Below, piece by piece: positions 19,140 through 28,786 of a DNA stretch of 64,000 bases. This stretch comes from Azonexus sp. (GTDB lineage: Bacteria > Pseudomonadota > Gammaproteobacteria > Burkholderiales > Rhodocyclaceae): contig JAGOAU010000001.1 of NCBI GenBank assembly GCA_017983755.1, forward strand, positions 62,001-126,000, in the 5' to 3' direction. The stretch's first letter is position 1. Each line of letters starts with the position of its first letter. The translations under genes were made by a program, and so were the position numbers. Under the pieces are notes generated by a model, which saw only the letters and a program-made list of their open reading frames with translations, had not been told where the DNA came from and made no database searches.

Positions 19140-20411
19140 CAGGGCAATTGCATGAAGGTTAAGCTAGGCCGAGTAGATGTTCGCGGTATTTGTCGGAAGT
19201 GGCGGCGATGAAACGGCGGGCCTTGATCCCGCCCTTTCGCTTGATGGGGTCAAGGCGAATGAGGTTCAGGGTAATGTGTTTGAGGATGGCGAGGTTATGG
19301 GCGGCATGGCCAGTACGGGCGCGCATCTGGTCGTCGGCGAAGGCGACATCCATGCACCAGTGCAATCGGTTTTCGACTGACCAGTGAGCGCGAATTGCCC
19401 GCAGCAGGCGGTCGGCATCGGCGGGCAAGCTGCTGATGTAGAAGCGTTGCTCGATCGACGTTTTGCCACCCATGCAAGGCTCGGATTCAATCACGGCAAA
19501 GGACTTCAGGTCCGGCCATTGCTCGGGCTTCGCCAGGCAGTCCAGTTGATCAAAGGCAAAGCAGCGGCGAATTTCGAGTCGTCCATGATCCTTCTCGACG
19601 GTTTCAGCGCGCGTATGGGGCGTGCGCATGGGGGCTGTCTTGAACTGGGTGAAGAAATCGCGGGCCGAATCCGCCAGCATCGGCTGATTGTCTTTGAGCG
19701 CCAGGACATAGTCTGCGCCGCGCGCCCGGATGCTCTGAGCAATGTTCGCCTGTGTCCCCATGGCATCGATGGTCACAATGCAGCCCGCCAAGGCCAGCGT
19801 GGCCAACAACTCGGGAATTGCCGTCTTCTCATTCGATTTCTCTGCGGTCGCACGTTGCCCGAGGACCAATCCGGCGCCGGCGGCAAATGCACTGACCAGA
19901 TGCAGCGGCGAGGCATCGACCTTCCCGGAACGCCGACTGGTTTTGCCATCGATAGCAACCACTGCATCACTGGCCAGGCTCGGCACGATCGCGGCAGCCC
20001 ATGCCCGGAACGCCGTCTCAAATTCATCAGGATCAATCAGGCCGAACAGACGGCCGAAGGTGTCGTGCGATGGAATGCCATTCTCCAGACGCAGGTAACC
20101 GCGCAGCCACTCAAGTCGCGCCTGCGCCCACAACTCGATCTCGACGAATGTGTCGGCGCCGACCAGAACCGCATTCACTGCGACGACCAGCAGTTCAACC
20201 AGGTCGTGCTCCACCTTGGCCGCTTGTCGTGGATCCGAAATCGACACAAATACATCGGCCAGTCGCAATCGCTTTCCCGTCTCCATGGCATCACCCAAAA
20301 AGACAGAAAACTACACAAATTCAGGAGCCGTGAACAGCGCTGTCGTAAGCGACTGAATGTGAACAGCTATTTCGTACCGTCAACGACAGCGGCATTCATG
20401 CGATTGCCCTG
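19140..20411 (-). mobile_element. Complete ISAs1-family insertion sequence (1272 bp)
   Basis: The element is bounded by 19-bp imperfect inverted repeats, CAGGGCAATTGCATGAAGG at 19140-19158 and CAGGGCAATCGCATGAATG read inward from 20411 to 20393 (17 of 19 identical). It encodes one full-length transposase. A 10-bp direct repeat CCTCACTCCC flanks it at 19130-19139 and 20412-20421, the target duplication expected of this family. Intact ends, duplication and ORF suggest recent insertion. Confidence 0.95.
19159..20286 (-). CDS. ISAs1-family transposase
   Basis: This 375-aa DDE transposase moves the surrounding element. Catalytic residues fit AIDGKTSRRS (first Asp), TIDAMGTQ (second Asp) and HWSVENRLHWCMDVAF (Glu), the pattern of the ISAs1/H-repeat family; an N-terminal DDE-associated domain precedes them. 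No frameshift or internal stop is present. The ATG at 20286 is preferred over a TTG four codons upstream. The stop codon abuts the left inverted repeat, normal for these compact elements. Confidence 0.95.
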   Translation of the reverse strand: METGKRLRLADVFVSISDPRQAAKVEHDLVELLVVAVNAVLVGADTFVEIELWAQARLEWLRGYLRLENGIPSHDTFGRLFGLIDPDEFETAFRAWAAAIVPSLASDAVVAIDGKTSRRSGKVDASPLHLVSAFAAGAGLVLGQRATAEKSNEKTAIPELLATLALAGCIVTIDAMGTQANIAQSIRARGADYVLALKDNQPMLADSARDFFTQFKTAPMRTPHTRAETVEKDHGRLEIRRCFAFDQLDCLAKPEQWPDLKSFAVIESEPCMGGKTSIEQRFYISSLPADADRLLRAIRAHWSVENRLHWCMDVAFADDQMRARTGHAAHNLAILKHITLNLIRLDPIKRKGGIKARRFIAATSDKYREHLLGLA

Positions 20412-20421
20412 CCTCACTCCC
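20412..20421 (+). repeat. Target-site duplication, right copy
   Basis: CCTCACTCCC directly after the right inverted repeat; it contains the stop codon of the neighbouring minus-strand gene. Confidence 0.92.
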
Positions 20422-20701
20422 GCCGCGCAACGTCCTCGAAGCGGTCGAGCGCGAAGCCGGCGACGATGCCGACCAAGCGGTTGCCGAGGCGAATCGAGAA
20501 ATAGACGCCGTCGGTAATGCGCAGATGCGCTTCCTCGATGGCGCGCACCGGCGCCGCGATCGGCTCGATCCGCGCCAGCAGCCTGTAGGGGTGGCGCGTC
20601 ATTTTCTTTTGCGCATCGCCGATGGTGACGGCAGCGGCTTCGATCGCATCTTCGAGCAGATCCTTGGCGCCGCGCAGCTGGCGCAGGGTATCGGGTTCCA
20701 T
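20414..20701 (-). CDS. Hypothetical 95-aa protein
   Basis: This protein is not recognised. It begins MEPDTLRQLRGAKDLLED, is helical in its first half, and has a mixed strand-rich second half ('ITDGVYFSIRLGNRLVGIVAGFALD'). AAAGGA precedes the ATG at 20701. It follows the lipase gene by 11 bp and is probably co-transcribed with it. Its TGA lies inside the target duplication of the insertion sequence, so the protein is intact but whatever followed it has been separated. Confidence 0.65.
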   Translation of the reverse strand: MEPDTLRQLRGAKDLLEDAIEAAAVTIGDAQKKMTRHPYRLLARIEPIAAPVRAIEEAHLRITDGVYFSIRLGNRLVGIVAGFALDRFEDVARRE

Positions 20702-20712
20702 GCAATTTCCTT

Positions 20713-21630
20713 TCAGGTGCTCGCGCACCAGGTTCTGATCTGATCGTAAACGGCTTCGTCGTGCGCCAGCTGCATGTGCGCGACACCGGGAAACAGCCTG
20801 ACGTTTTCGCCGGCCTGCGGTGGCTGCACCAGGCCGTCACCGAACAGCCGGGCGGCCAGGTGCTCCGGGTCGTCGGTGACAGTGCCGGCAATCATGTAGT
20901 GCTGCGCGCCGGCCAGCCAGGGAACGGCGGCGATACCGGCGGCGCCGTCGAGCACCGTGCCGTGGCGCAGATCCTTGATGCCTTGGCTGCGCTTGCCGGC
21001 GACATCACCGAGCAGGGCGGTGATCGGGTGGGGAACGGCGTGCAGCACCGAATTCACCAGGTGGCCAAACTGTTCGAGCGCCGCACCCTCATGCGGCGTG
21101 CCAATGTAGAAGACCCGCTTGACCTTGCCGACCCAGGCGGCACCGCGCTCGGCGCCAAAATGGCAGGCGCCGCGCAACACCAGTCCGCCCATGCTGTGGC
21201 CGATCAGGACCAGTTCCTCGACCGTCAGCGGGTAGGCGGCCAGCAGCTTTTCGAGCAGGGCGTCGAGCGCCGCCCCGTTGTAGGGAATCGGCAGGCCGGT
21301 GTTGTAGCGCAGGAAGAAGGGCGTGTAGCCGAGGTCGTCGTGTAAGGCGCTACCGTAGGAACGCGCCGGGTTGCCCGGATAATCCCAGGCGCCTTCGTGA
21401 CAGCAGAGGCCATGCACCAGCACGCACAGCTTGCCGGTCGGCGCCGGAAAAGCGTCGCGCAGGGTTTCCGGTGTCAGCGGCAAGGAGCGGTTGTGCCGGT
21501 AGAAGGCCATGTCGATGGCCAGGCCGTTGTCGCGCTCGCTCAGGTAGTCGCCGAAGCAGCCATTGACGATACTGGCGAGCGTCACCCCCAGGCCGGGTGC
21601 GGCGGTGGGTTTCTTTTCTGCGTCGGCCAT
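20713..21630 (-). CDS. Alpha/beta-hydrolase, lipase-like
   Basis: This 305-aa protein has an alpha/beta-hydrolase core: the oxyanion-side '[15 protein letters not shown]' and the nucleophile elbow GHSMGG, with a late histidine in '[17 protein letters not shown]' as a likely catalytic base. It resembles PGAP1/triacylglycerol-lipase-type esterases. No clear signal peptide is visible. GGGGAG precedes the ATG. The substrate is unknown. Confidence 0.8.
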   Translation of the reverse strand: MADAEKKPTAAPGLGVTLASIVNGCFGDYLSERDNGLAIDMAFYRHNRSLPLTPETLRDAFPAPTGKLCVLVHGLCCHEGAWDYPGNPARSYGSALHDDLGYTPFFLRYNTGLPIPYNGAALDALLEKLLAAYPLTVEELVLIGHSMGGLVLRGACHFGAERGAAWVGKVKRVFYIGTPHEGAALEQFGHLVNSVLHAVPHPITALLGDVAGKRSQGIKDLRHGTVLDGAAGIAAVPWLAGAQHYMIAGTVTDDPEHLAARLFGDGLVQPPQAGENVRLFPGVAHMQLAHDEAVYDQIRTWCAST

Positions 21631-21829
21631 CGTTCACTCCCCTTTTCCGGCAGGCGGCCGGACGGGTTCACCGTACGCCCGAATCCGCGGCTTGAACAGT
21701 GGCGGGGGCGCGACACCGGATCGCGCAAATTGCGCGCCGGACTATCCAAAACCCCTCGTTTTGAACGATAATTTCATCTTTTTCCGGGCGCCACCCGCAA
21801 GCCGGGAACACGCGGAACGGATCATCGAC

Positions 21830-23845
21830 ATGAGCTCAAATCTCTCGCCGCAGGCAGCAGTTTTCACTCCCCTCACCGGCGCCATCCGCGCCCTGGCCAT
21901 GGACGCTGTCCAGCAGGCCAACTCCGGGCACCCCGGCGCCCCGATGGGCATGGCGGAAATCGCCGAAGTGCTGTGGCGGCGCCACCTGCGCCATAACCCG
22001 GCCAACCCGAAGTGGCCCGACCGCGACCGCTTCGTGCTTTCCAACGGCCACGGCTCGATGCTGGTCTACGCGCTGCTGCACCTGACCGGCTATGACCTGA
22101 CCATCGACGACCTGAAGAATTTCCGCCAGTTGCACTCGAAGACCGCCGGCCACCCGGAATACGGCATCACCGCCGGCGTCGAAACGACGACCGGCCCGCT
22201 CGGCCAAGGCATTACGAACGCCGTTGGCTTTGCGCTGGCCGAAAAGGTGCTGGCCGCCGAGTTCAACAAACCCGGCCACGAGATCGTCAATCACCACACC
22301 TACGTTTTCCTCGGCGACGGCTGCCTGATGGAAGGCGTCTCGCACGAAGCCTGCTCGCTGGCGGGCACGCTCGGCCTGGGCAAGCTGATCGCCTTCTGGG
22401 ACGACAACCGCATCTCCATCGACGGCCATGTCGAGGGCTGGTTCACCGACCACACGCCGGGCCGTTTCGAATCCTACGGCTGGCACGTCATTCCGGATAT
22501 CGATGGACACGACCCGCAAGCCATCGAGCGCGCCCTGCTCGCCGCCAAGGCGGTCACCGACAAGCCGAGCCTGATCTGCTGCCGCACGACCATCGGCATG
22601 GGCGCCCCCAACAAGCAGGGTAGCCACGACGTGCATGGCGCCCCGCTCGGCAAGGATGAAATTGCCGCCGCCCGCGCCCATATCGGCTGGGCTCACGCCC
22701 CGTTCGAGATTCCCGACGATGTCTACGCGGCATGGAACGGCAAGCCGCGCGGCGCCATCTTCCAGGAAAACTGGGACAAGCGCTTCGCTGCCTACCGCGC
22801 CGCCTTCCCGGCCGAGGCCGGCGAATTCGAGCGCCGCGTCATCAAGGGCGAACTGCCGGCCAGCTGGGCGGCGACCAAGGCCGCCTACATCGTCGCCTGC
22901 CGCGAAAAAGCCGAGAACATCGCCACCCGCAAGGCCTCGCAGAACGCCATCGCCGCGCTGGTCCCGGCGGTGCCGGAAATCTTCGGCGGCTCCGCCGACC
23001 TGGCCGGCTCCAACCTGACCTTCGTCAAGGGCAGCAAGGGCGTCACCCGGTCAGAAGGCGGCAACTACTGCTACTACGGCGTCCGCGAATTCGGCATGAC
23101 CGCCATCGCCAACGGCATCGCGCTGCACGGCGGCCTGGTGCCCTACACCGCGACCTTCCTCGTCTTCTCCGACTACGCCCGCAATGCCATCCGCATGGCC
23201 GCGCTGATGCGGCAGCGCCAGATCATGGTCTATACGCATGACTCGATCGGCCTCGGCGAGGACGGCCCGACGCACCAGCCGGTCGAGCACATTCCCAGCC
23301 TGCGCATCATCCCGAACCTGGATGTCTGGCGTCCGGCCGATGCCACCGAAACTGCCATCGCCTGGGCTGCTGCGGTCGACCGCCAAAACGGGCCAAGTTT
23401 GCTCGCGCTCTCGCGCCAGAACCTGCCGACCGTGACGCAGAACGCCGCCGACGCCGACATCGCCCGCGGCGGTTACGTGCTCTCCGATTGCACCGGCGAA
23501 GCGCAAATTACCTTCATCGCCACCGGCTCCGAGATCAAGCTGGCGCTCGACGCCCAGGCCGCGCTGGCCGGCGACGGCATCGCCACCCGCGTCGTTTCGA
23601 TGCCGTGCACCAACGTTTTCGACCGTCAGTCCGACGACTACAAGGCCTCCGTGCTCGGCGGCTGCAAGAAGCGCATCGCCATCGAGGCCGCCCACCCGGA
23701 CTTCTGGCGCAAGTACGTCGGCCTGCACGGCGCCGTGATCGGCATTGACCGCTTCGGCGAATCCGCCCCGGCCGGCCAGTTGTTCGAGATGTTCGGTTTC
23801 ACCGTCGCCAACGTCGTCAAGACGGCCAAGGCGCTGTTGTCCTGA
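21830..23845 (+). CDS. tkt: Transketolase
   Basis: This 671-aa thiamine-diphosphate enzyme transfers two-carbon units between sugar phosphates in the pentose phosphate and Calvin pathways. Motifs include [16 protein letters not shown], the cofactor-binding [13 protein letters not shown], the second-domain '[11 protein letters not shown]', and the phosphate-site 'LSRQNLP'. The ATG at 21830 gives the usual family N-terminus; 89 in-frame codons upstream are non-coding. It heads the tkt-gap-epd-pgk-pyk-fba cluster. A core copy of the dispersed motif lies within it at 23369. Confidence 0.95.
   Translation: MSSNLSPQAAVFTPLTGAIRALAMDAVQQANSGHPGAPMGMAEIAEVLWRRHLRHNPANPKWPDRDRFVLSNGHGSMLVYALLHLTGYDLTIDDLKNFRQLHSKTAGHPEYGITAGVETTTGPLGQGITNAVGFALAEKVLAAEFNKPGHEIVNHHTYVFLGDGCLMEGVSHEACSLAGTLGLGKLIAFWDDNRISIDGHVEGWFTDHTPGRFESYGWHVIPDIDGHDPQAIERALLAAKAVTDKPSLICCRTTIGMGAPNKQGSHDVHGAPLGKDEIAAARAHIGWAHAPFEIPDDVYAAWNGKPRGAIFQENWDKRFAAYRAAFPAEAGEFERRVIKGELPASWAATKAAYIVACREKAENIATRKASQNAIAALVPAVPEIFGGSADLAGSNLTFVKGSKGVTRSEGGNYCYYGVREFGMTAIANGIALHGGLVPYTATFLVFSDYARNAIRMAALMRQRQIMVYTHDSIGLGEDGPTHQPVEHIPSLRIIPNLDVWRPADATETAIAWAAAVDRQNGPSLLALSRQNLPTVTQNAADADIARGGYVLSDCTGEAQITFIATGSEIKLALDAQAALAGDGIATRVVSMPCTNVFDRQSDDYKASVLGGCKKRIAIEAAHPDFWRKYVGLHGAVIGIDRFGESAPAGQLFEMFGFTVANVVKTAKALLS
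23369..23400 (+). repeat. Dispersed motif inside tkt (core 23369-23380)
   Basis: GCTGCGGTCGAC, then CGCC, AAAAC, GGGCC, AAGTTT. It encodes part of a normal transketolase segment ([11 protein letters not shown]), so sequence conservation is compatible with both constraints. Confidence 0.6.
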
Positions 23846-23869
23846 TTTTTTAGAGAGGGAGTTAGATTC

Positions 23870-24898
23870 ATGGCTATCAAGGTTGCAATCAACGGTTTCG
23901 GTCGTATCGGTCGCTGCACGCTGCGCGCCATCTACGAGCAGGGTCTGCAGAATGAATTCGACGTCGTTGCCATCAACGCCGCCGGCGACCTGAAGACCAA
24001 CGCCCACCTGCTCAAGTACGACACCACGCACGGCCGTTTCCGCACCAGCGTCGAAACCGAGGGTGAAAACTGCATCATCGTCGACGGCAAGAAGATCGCC
24101 TTCTACTCGACCAAGAACCCGAAGGAAATCAACTGGGCCGACCACGGCGTCGACATCCTGCTCGAATGCACCGGCGCCTACACCTCCAAGGCCAAGGCCC
24201 AGCCGCTGCTCGAACAGGGTGCCAAGCGCGTGCTGATCTCCGCCCCGGGCGGCGACGACGTCGATGCAACCATCGTCTACGGCGTCAACGAAGGCATCCT
24301 CAAGGCCGGCATGACCGTCGTCTCCAACGCCTCGTGCACCACCAACTGCCTGGCCCCGGTCGCCAAGATCCTGTCCGACAGCGTCGGCATCAAGCAGGGC
24401 CTGATGACCACCATCCACGCTTACACCAACGACCAGGTCACCGTCGACGTCCGCCACAAGGACCTGCGCCGCGCCCGCGCCGCTGCCGCCAACATCATCC
24501 CGACCAAGACCGGCGCTGCCGCCGCCGTCGGCATCGTGCTGCCGGAACTGAAGGGCAAGGTCGACGGTTTCGCGCTGCGCGTGCCGACCATCAACGTTTC
24601 GCTGGTCGACCTGACCTTCACCGCCGGCCGCGCCACCACGAAGGACGAAATCAACGCCCTGATGACCGCCGCCGCCAACGGCCCGCTAAAGGGTGTCATG
24701 GACGTGAACAACGACCCGCTGGTGTCCTCCGACTTCAACCACACCACCGTCTCCTCGACCTTCGACGCCACGCAGACCCGCGTCATCCAGGGCGAGGACG
24801 GCAGCACGCTGGTCAAGGTCCTGGCTTGGTACGACAACGAGTGGGGTTACTCCTGCCGTATGCTCGACGCCGCCCGCACCTGGATGAGCGTCAAGTAA
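23870..24898 (+). CDS. gap: Glyceraldehyde-3-phosphate dehydrogenase, type I
   Basis: This 342-aa enzyme oxidises glyceraldehyde-3-phosphate with NAD(P) and phosphate. The Rossmann motif INGFGRIGR opens the protein, the catalytic Cys is C156 in SNASCTTNC, and the C-terminal '[11 protein letters not shown]' is diagnostic. GAGAGGGAG lies upstream. It sits 24 bp after tkt and is followed by a hairpin terminator, then by a second, divergent paralogue. Confidence 0.95.
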   Translation: MAIKVAINGFGRIGRCTLRAIYEQGLQNEFDVVAINAAGDLKTNAHLLKYDTTHGRFRTSVETEGENCIIVDGKKIAFYSTKNPKEINWADHGVDILLECTGAYTSKAKAQPLLEQGAKRVLISAPGGDDVDATIVYGVNEGILKAGMTVVSNASCTTNCLAPVAKILSDSVGIKQGLMTTIHAYTNDQVTVDVRHKDLRRARAAAANIIPTKTGAAAAVGIVLPELKGKVDGFALRVPTINVSLVDLTFTAGRATTKDEINALMTAAANGPLKGVMDVNNDPLVSSDFNHTTVSSTFDATQTRVIQGEDGSTLVKVLAWYDNEWGYSCRMLDAARTWMSVK

Positions 24899-24912
24899 GC
24901 CGTTCGTTTCGA

Positions 24913-24939
24913 GGGGGCCGCAAGGCCCCCTTTGCTTTT
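24913..24939 (+). terminator. Terminator after gap
   Basis: Perfect 7-bp stem GGGGGCC/GGCCCCC with a GCAA tetraloop, followed by TTTGCTTTT. Confidence 0.75.
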
Positions 24940-24959
24940 AGTCGACCGGACACCGTCTC

Positions 24960-26015
24960 TTGCCCTCCTCTGCTCCATTGCGTCTCGCCATCAACGGTTA
25001 CGGCCGCATCGGCCGCTGCTTCCTGCGCGCCCTGCTCGAATCGCCGAGCGCCGGCCACCTTCAGATCGTCGCCATCAACGAGCCGGCCAACCTCGAAAGC
25101 ATGGCCTACCTGACGCGCTACGACTCGACCCACGGCCGCCTGCGCGGCGAAGTCGAAATTTCCGGTTCGGCGCTGGCGATCAACGGCCGGCGCATCGAGG
25201 TCAGCCACGCCCGCACGCCGGAAGCCGTCGACTGGCGCGCCCTCGACATCGACCTGCTGATCGAATCCTCCGGCTGTTACGGTCAACGCGCCGAACTGAC
25301 CCGTTTTCTCGATGCCGGCTGCCCGCGCCTGCTGCTTTCCCACCCGGGTTTCAGCGGCGACGACGTCGATGCCACCATCGTCAACGGCATCAACCAGAAC
25401 AGCCTAACCGGCCGCGAGCGCCTGGTTTCCGCCGCCTCGTGCACGACCAACGCCATCGTCCCGCTGCTCGACCTGCTCGACCGCGAGGTCGGTGTCGAAC
25501 AGGCATTGCTGACCACCCTGCATTCGGTGATGAACGACCAGCCGCTGATCGACGGCTATCACCACGACGACCTGCGCCGCACACGCTCGGCCATGCAGTC
25601 GATCATCCCGGTATCGACCGGACTGGCGCGTGGCGTCGAGCGCCTGCTGCCGCAACTCGCCGGCCGCGTCCAGGCCAAAGCGATCCGCGTGCCGACGCTC
25701 AACGTCTCGGCCATCGACCTGACCGTCGCCACCCAGCGCCCGGTTTCGGCGCACAGCATCAATGCCCTGCTCGCCGAGGCGGCCGGCGGCCCGCTGAAGC
25801 AGCTGATCGCCTACTCCGAGGCCGCCCATGCCTCGATCGACTTCAACCACGACCCGCATTCGGCCATCGTCGACGGCAGCCAGACGCGCACCGGCGGCAC
25901 CCACCTGGTCAACCTCTTCGTCTGGTTCGACAACGAATGGGGCTTCGCCAACCGCATGCTCGAAGTTGCCGAACACTGGTCGCGCCTGTGGCACAATCGC
26001 AATCTATATAATTAA
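24960..26015 (+). CDS. epd: Epd-like erythrose-4-phosphate/GAPDH paralogue
   Basis: This 351-aa GAPDH-superfamily protein has INGYGRIGR, catalytic C161 in SAASCTTNA, and the Epd-typical 'INEPANLESMAYLTRYDSTHGR' and 'TLHSVMNDQPLIDGYHHDDLRRTR'. Epd oxidises erythrose-4-phosphate for vitamin B6 synthesis, though some bacterial homologues mainly act as GAPDH. The likely start is a TTG at 24960 with no strong ribosome binding site. It lies between gap and pgk, the context in which epd is often found. Confidence 0.85.
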   Translation: MPSSAPLRLAINGYGRIGRCFLRALLESPSAGHLQIVAINEPANLESMAYLTRYDSTHGRLRGEVEISGSALAINGRRIEVSHARTPEAVDWRALDIDLLIESSGCYGQRAELTRFLDAGCPRLLLSHPGFSGDDVDATIVNGINQNSLTGRERLVSAASCTTNAIVPLLDLLDREVGVEQALLTTLHSVMNDQPLIDGYHHDDLRRTRSAMQSIIPVSTGLARGVERLLPQLAGRVQAKAIRVPTLNVSAIDLTVATQRPVSAHSINALLAEAAGGPLKQLIAYSEAAHASIDFNHDPHSAIVDGSQTRTGGTHLVNLFVWFDNEWGFANRMLEVAEHWSRLWHNRNLYN

Positions 26016-26036
26016 TCGCTAATCTTGGAGAGAACC

Positions 26037-27221
26037 ATGAACGTCACCAAACTCACCGATCTCGATGTGTCCGGCAAGCGCGTTTTCATCCGCGCCGACC
26101 TCAACGTGCCGCAGGACGAAGCCGGCAACATCATCGAAGACACCCGCATCCGCGCCTCGCTGCCGTCGATCAAGTACTGCCTCGAAAAGGGTGCCGCCGT
26201 GATGGTCACCTCCCACCTCGGCCGCCCGACCGAAGGCGAGTTGCGCCATGAAGACAGCCTGACCCCGGTTGCCGTCCGTCTCGGCCAGATGCTGCACGTG
26301 CCGGTGCGCCTGATCCAGAACTGGGTCGATGGCGGCTTCGAGGTCAAGCCGGGCGAGGTCGTCCTGCTCGAGAATTGCCGCGTCAACAAGGGCGAAAAGA
26401 AGAACAACGAAGAGCTGGCGCAGAAGATGGCCAAGCTCTGTGACGTCTACGTCAATGACGCCTTCGGCACCGCCCACCGTGCCGAAGCGACCACCCACGG
26501 CATCGCCAGGTACGCGCCGGTGGCCTGTGCCGGCATGCTGATGGGTGCCGAAATCGACGCCCTGACCAAAGCCCTGACCAACCCGAAGCGCCCGCTGGTC
26601 GCCATCGTCGGCGGCTCCAAGGTATCGTCCAAGCTGACCATTCTCAAGTCGCTGGCCAGCAAGGTCGACCAGCTGATCGTCGGCGGTGGCATCGCCAACA
26701 CCTTCCTGCTCGCCGATGGCAAGCGCATCGGCGACTCGCTGGCCGAGGCCGACCTGGTCAAGGAAGCGCACGCCATCATGGATATCATGAAGGCGCGCGG
26801 CGCCGAAGTGCCGCTGCCGGTCGACGTCGTCGTCGCCGACGAAGTCTCCGCACTGGCCCGCGCCAACAAGATTTCGGTCGACGACGTCGCGGCGCACGAC
26901 CGCATTCTCGACGTCGGTCCGAAGACCGCCGCCAAGCTCTCCGAGATCATCGCCAACGCCGGCACCATCGTCTGGAACGGCCCGGTCGGCGTTTTCGAAC
27001 TGCCGCAGTTCGCCGGCGGCACCAAGATGCTGGCTTCCGCCATCGCCCACTCCGAGGCCTTCTCGATCGCCGGCGGCGGCGACACGCTGGCCGCCATCGC
27101 CAAGTTTCATATCCATGACGACGTCGGCTACATCTCGACCGGCGGCGGCGCCTTCCTGGAATTCCTCGAAGGCAAGACCCTGCCGGCGATCGCCGTGCTC
27201 GAAGAGCGCGCGGCAAAATAA
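26037..27221 (+). CDS. pgk: Phosphoglycerate kinase
   Basis: This 394-aa kinase interconverts 1,3-bisphosphoglycerate and 3-phosphoglycerate with ADP/ATP. It has [11 protein letters not shown], the substrate-site SHLGRPTEG, the hinge 'GGSKVSSKL', and the nucleotide-site 'GGGDTLAAI' and '[17 protein letters not shown]'. GGAG lies seven bases before the ATG at 26037; an ATG four codons upstream is less well placed. It is followed by the inverted pair of dispersed motifs. Confidence 0.96.
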   Translation: MNVTKLTDLDVSGKRVFIRADLNVPQDEAGNIIEDTRIRASLPSIKYCLEKGAAVMVTSHLGRPTEGELRHEDSLTPVAVRLGQMLHVPVRLIQNWVDGGFEVKPGEVVLLENCRVNKGEKKNNEELAQKMAKLCDVYVNDAFGTAHRAEATTHGIARYAPVACAGMLMGAEIDALTKALTNPKRPLVAIVGGSKVSSKLTILKSLASKVDQLIVGGGIANTFLLADGKRIGDSLAEADLVKEAHAIMDIMKARGAEVPLPVDVVVADEVSALARANKISVDDVAAHDRILDVGPKTAAKLSEIIANAGTIVWNGPVGVFELPQFAGGTKMLASAIAHSEAFSIAGGGDTLAAIAKFHIHDDVGYISTGGGAFLEFLEGKTLPAIAVLEERAAK

Positions 27222-27234
27222 GGCTGCACAACAC

Positions 27235-27261
27235 GTCGACCGCAGCCCTGTTGCGGTCGAC
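27235..27261. repeat. Inverted pair of dispersed motifs forming a hairpin
   Basis: One core (27235-27246, minus strand) and one exact core (27250-27261, plus strand) face each other. GTCGACCGCA pairs perfectly with TGCGGTCGAC around a 7-base loop. The plus copy is followed by TGCCTG, AAAC, AGGC and AAAAAT. The hairpin lies between pgk and pyk and may act as a transcription attenuator, although no T-run follows directly. Confidence 0.8.
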
Positions 27262-27303
27262 TGCCTGAAACAGGCAAAAATCAAACAATAACGAGGAAGA
27301 GAC

Positions 27304-28737
27304 ATGTCGCGCCACACCAAGATCGTCGCCACGCTGGGCCCGGCCTCGTCGTCGCCGGAAGTTCTCGAACGCATGGTGCGCGCCGGCATCGACGTCGTGC
27401 GCATGAACTTCTCGCATGGAACAACAGAAGACCACCTGGCGCGCGCCACCAGCATCCGCGAAATCGCCGCCCGCCTCGGGCGCACGGTCGGCATCCTCGG
27501 CGACCTGCAGGGGCCGAAGATTCGCGTCGGCAAGTTCGAGAACGGCAAGATATTGCTGGTCACCGGCGCCCGTTTCATCCTCGACGCGCAATGCCAACTC
27601 GGCAACCAGGAGCGCGTTGGCCTCGACTACAAGGATCTGCCGAAAGATGTCGTCCATGGTGACATCCTGCTGCTCGACGACGGCCGCCTGAAGCTCGAAG
27701 TCGTCGCCGTGCGCGGCCATGAAATCCATACCCAGGTGCTGGTCGGCGGCGATCTCTCGAACAACAAGGGCATCAACCGCCAGGGCGGCGGCCTGACCGC
27801 GCCGGCGCTGACCGCCAAGGACATGGACGACATCAAGACCGCCGCGCTGATCGGCGTCGATTTCGTCGCCGTCTCCTTCCCCAAGGGCGCCGCCGACATG
27901 TACATGGCACGCCAGCTGTTGCGCGCTGCCGGCAGCAGCGCGGTGCTGATCGCCAAGATCGAGCGCGTCGAGGCGGTGACCAATCTGGAGGAAATCCTCG
28001 ACGCCTCGGACGGCGTCATGGTGGCGCGCGGCGACCTCGCCGTCGAAGTCGGCGACGCCAGCGTACCGGCCTTGCAGAAAAAAATGATCCGCATGGCGCG
28101 CGACCGCAACAAGCTGACCATCACCGCCACGCAGATGATGGAATCGATGATCGTCTCGCCGGTGCCGACCCGCGCCGAGGTCTCGGACGTCGCCAATGCC
28201 GTGCTCGACGGCACCGATGCGGTGATGCTGTCGGCCGAAACCGCGAGCGGCAAATACCCGGTCGAAACCGTCGAATCGATGGCACGCATCTGCGTCGAGG
28301 CCGAACGCTCGGCCGAGGTCACCCTCGACCGCGAATTCCTCGACCGCGTGTTCACGCGCATCGACCAGTCGATCGCCATGGCCGCCATCTGGACCGCCCA
28401 TCACCTCAAGGTCAAGGCCATCGCCGCCCTGACGCAATCCGGCTCGACCGCGTTGTGGATGAGCCGCCTGAACTGCGGCGTGCCGATCTATGCGCTAACC
28501 CCGGATGCCGAATCGGTCGGCCGCATGGTGCTCTACCGCGCCGTCTGCCCGCTATTGATGAAACAGCAGCACACCGACCGCGACCTGCTGCTGGCCGAAG
28601 CCGAGCAACTCCTGATCGACCGCGGTGTCGTCGAAAGGGGCGACCTGATCGCCCTGACCATCGGCGAACCGATCGGCAGTGCCGGCGGCACCAACACGCT
28701 CAAGATCGTCCGCGTCGGCGAGCATGAAATCGGCTAG
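27304..28737 (+). CDS. pyk: Pyruvate kinase
   Basis: This 477-aa enzyme transfers the phosphate of phosphoenolpyruvate to ADP. It shows TKIVATLGPAS at the start, RMNFSHG, DLQGPKIRVG, the active-site signature 'VLIAKIERVEAV' and 'MVARGDLAVEVG', and ATQMMESM. The C-terminal domain is present. AGGAAGAG precedes the ATG. It lies between pgk and fba. Confidence 0.95.
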   Translation: MSRHTKIVATLGPASSSPEVLERMVRAGIDVVRMNFSHGTTEDHLARATSIREIAARLGRTVGILGDLQGPKIRVGKFENGKILLVTGARFILDAQCQLGNQERVGLDYKDLPKDVVHGDILLLDDGRLKLEVVAVRGHEIHTQVLVGGDLSNNKGINRQGGGLTAPALTAKDMDDIKTAALIGVDFVAVSFPKGAADMYMARQLLRAAGSSAVLIAKIERVEAVTNLEEILDASDGVMVARGDLAVEVGDASVPALQKKMIRMARDRNKLTITATQMMESMIVSPVPTRAEVSDVANAVLDGTDAVMLSAETASGKYPVETVESMARICVEAERSAEVTLDREFLDRVFTRIDQSIAMAAIWTAHHLKVKAIAALTQSGSTALWMSRLNCGVPIYALTPDAESVGRMVLYRAVCPLLMKQQHTDRDLLLAEAEQLLIDRGVVERGDLIALTIGEPIGSAGGTNTLKIVRVGEHEIG

Positions 28738-28786
28738 GCGAGTAAACTAGATACATTAATCATTACCGTTTCGAACAGGAGTTCCC

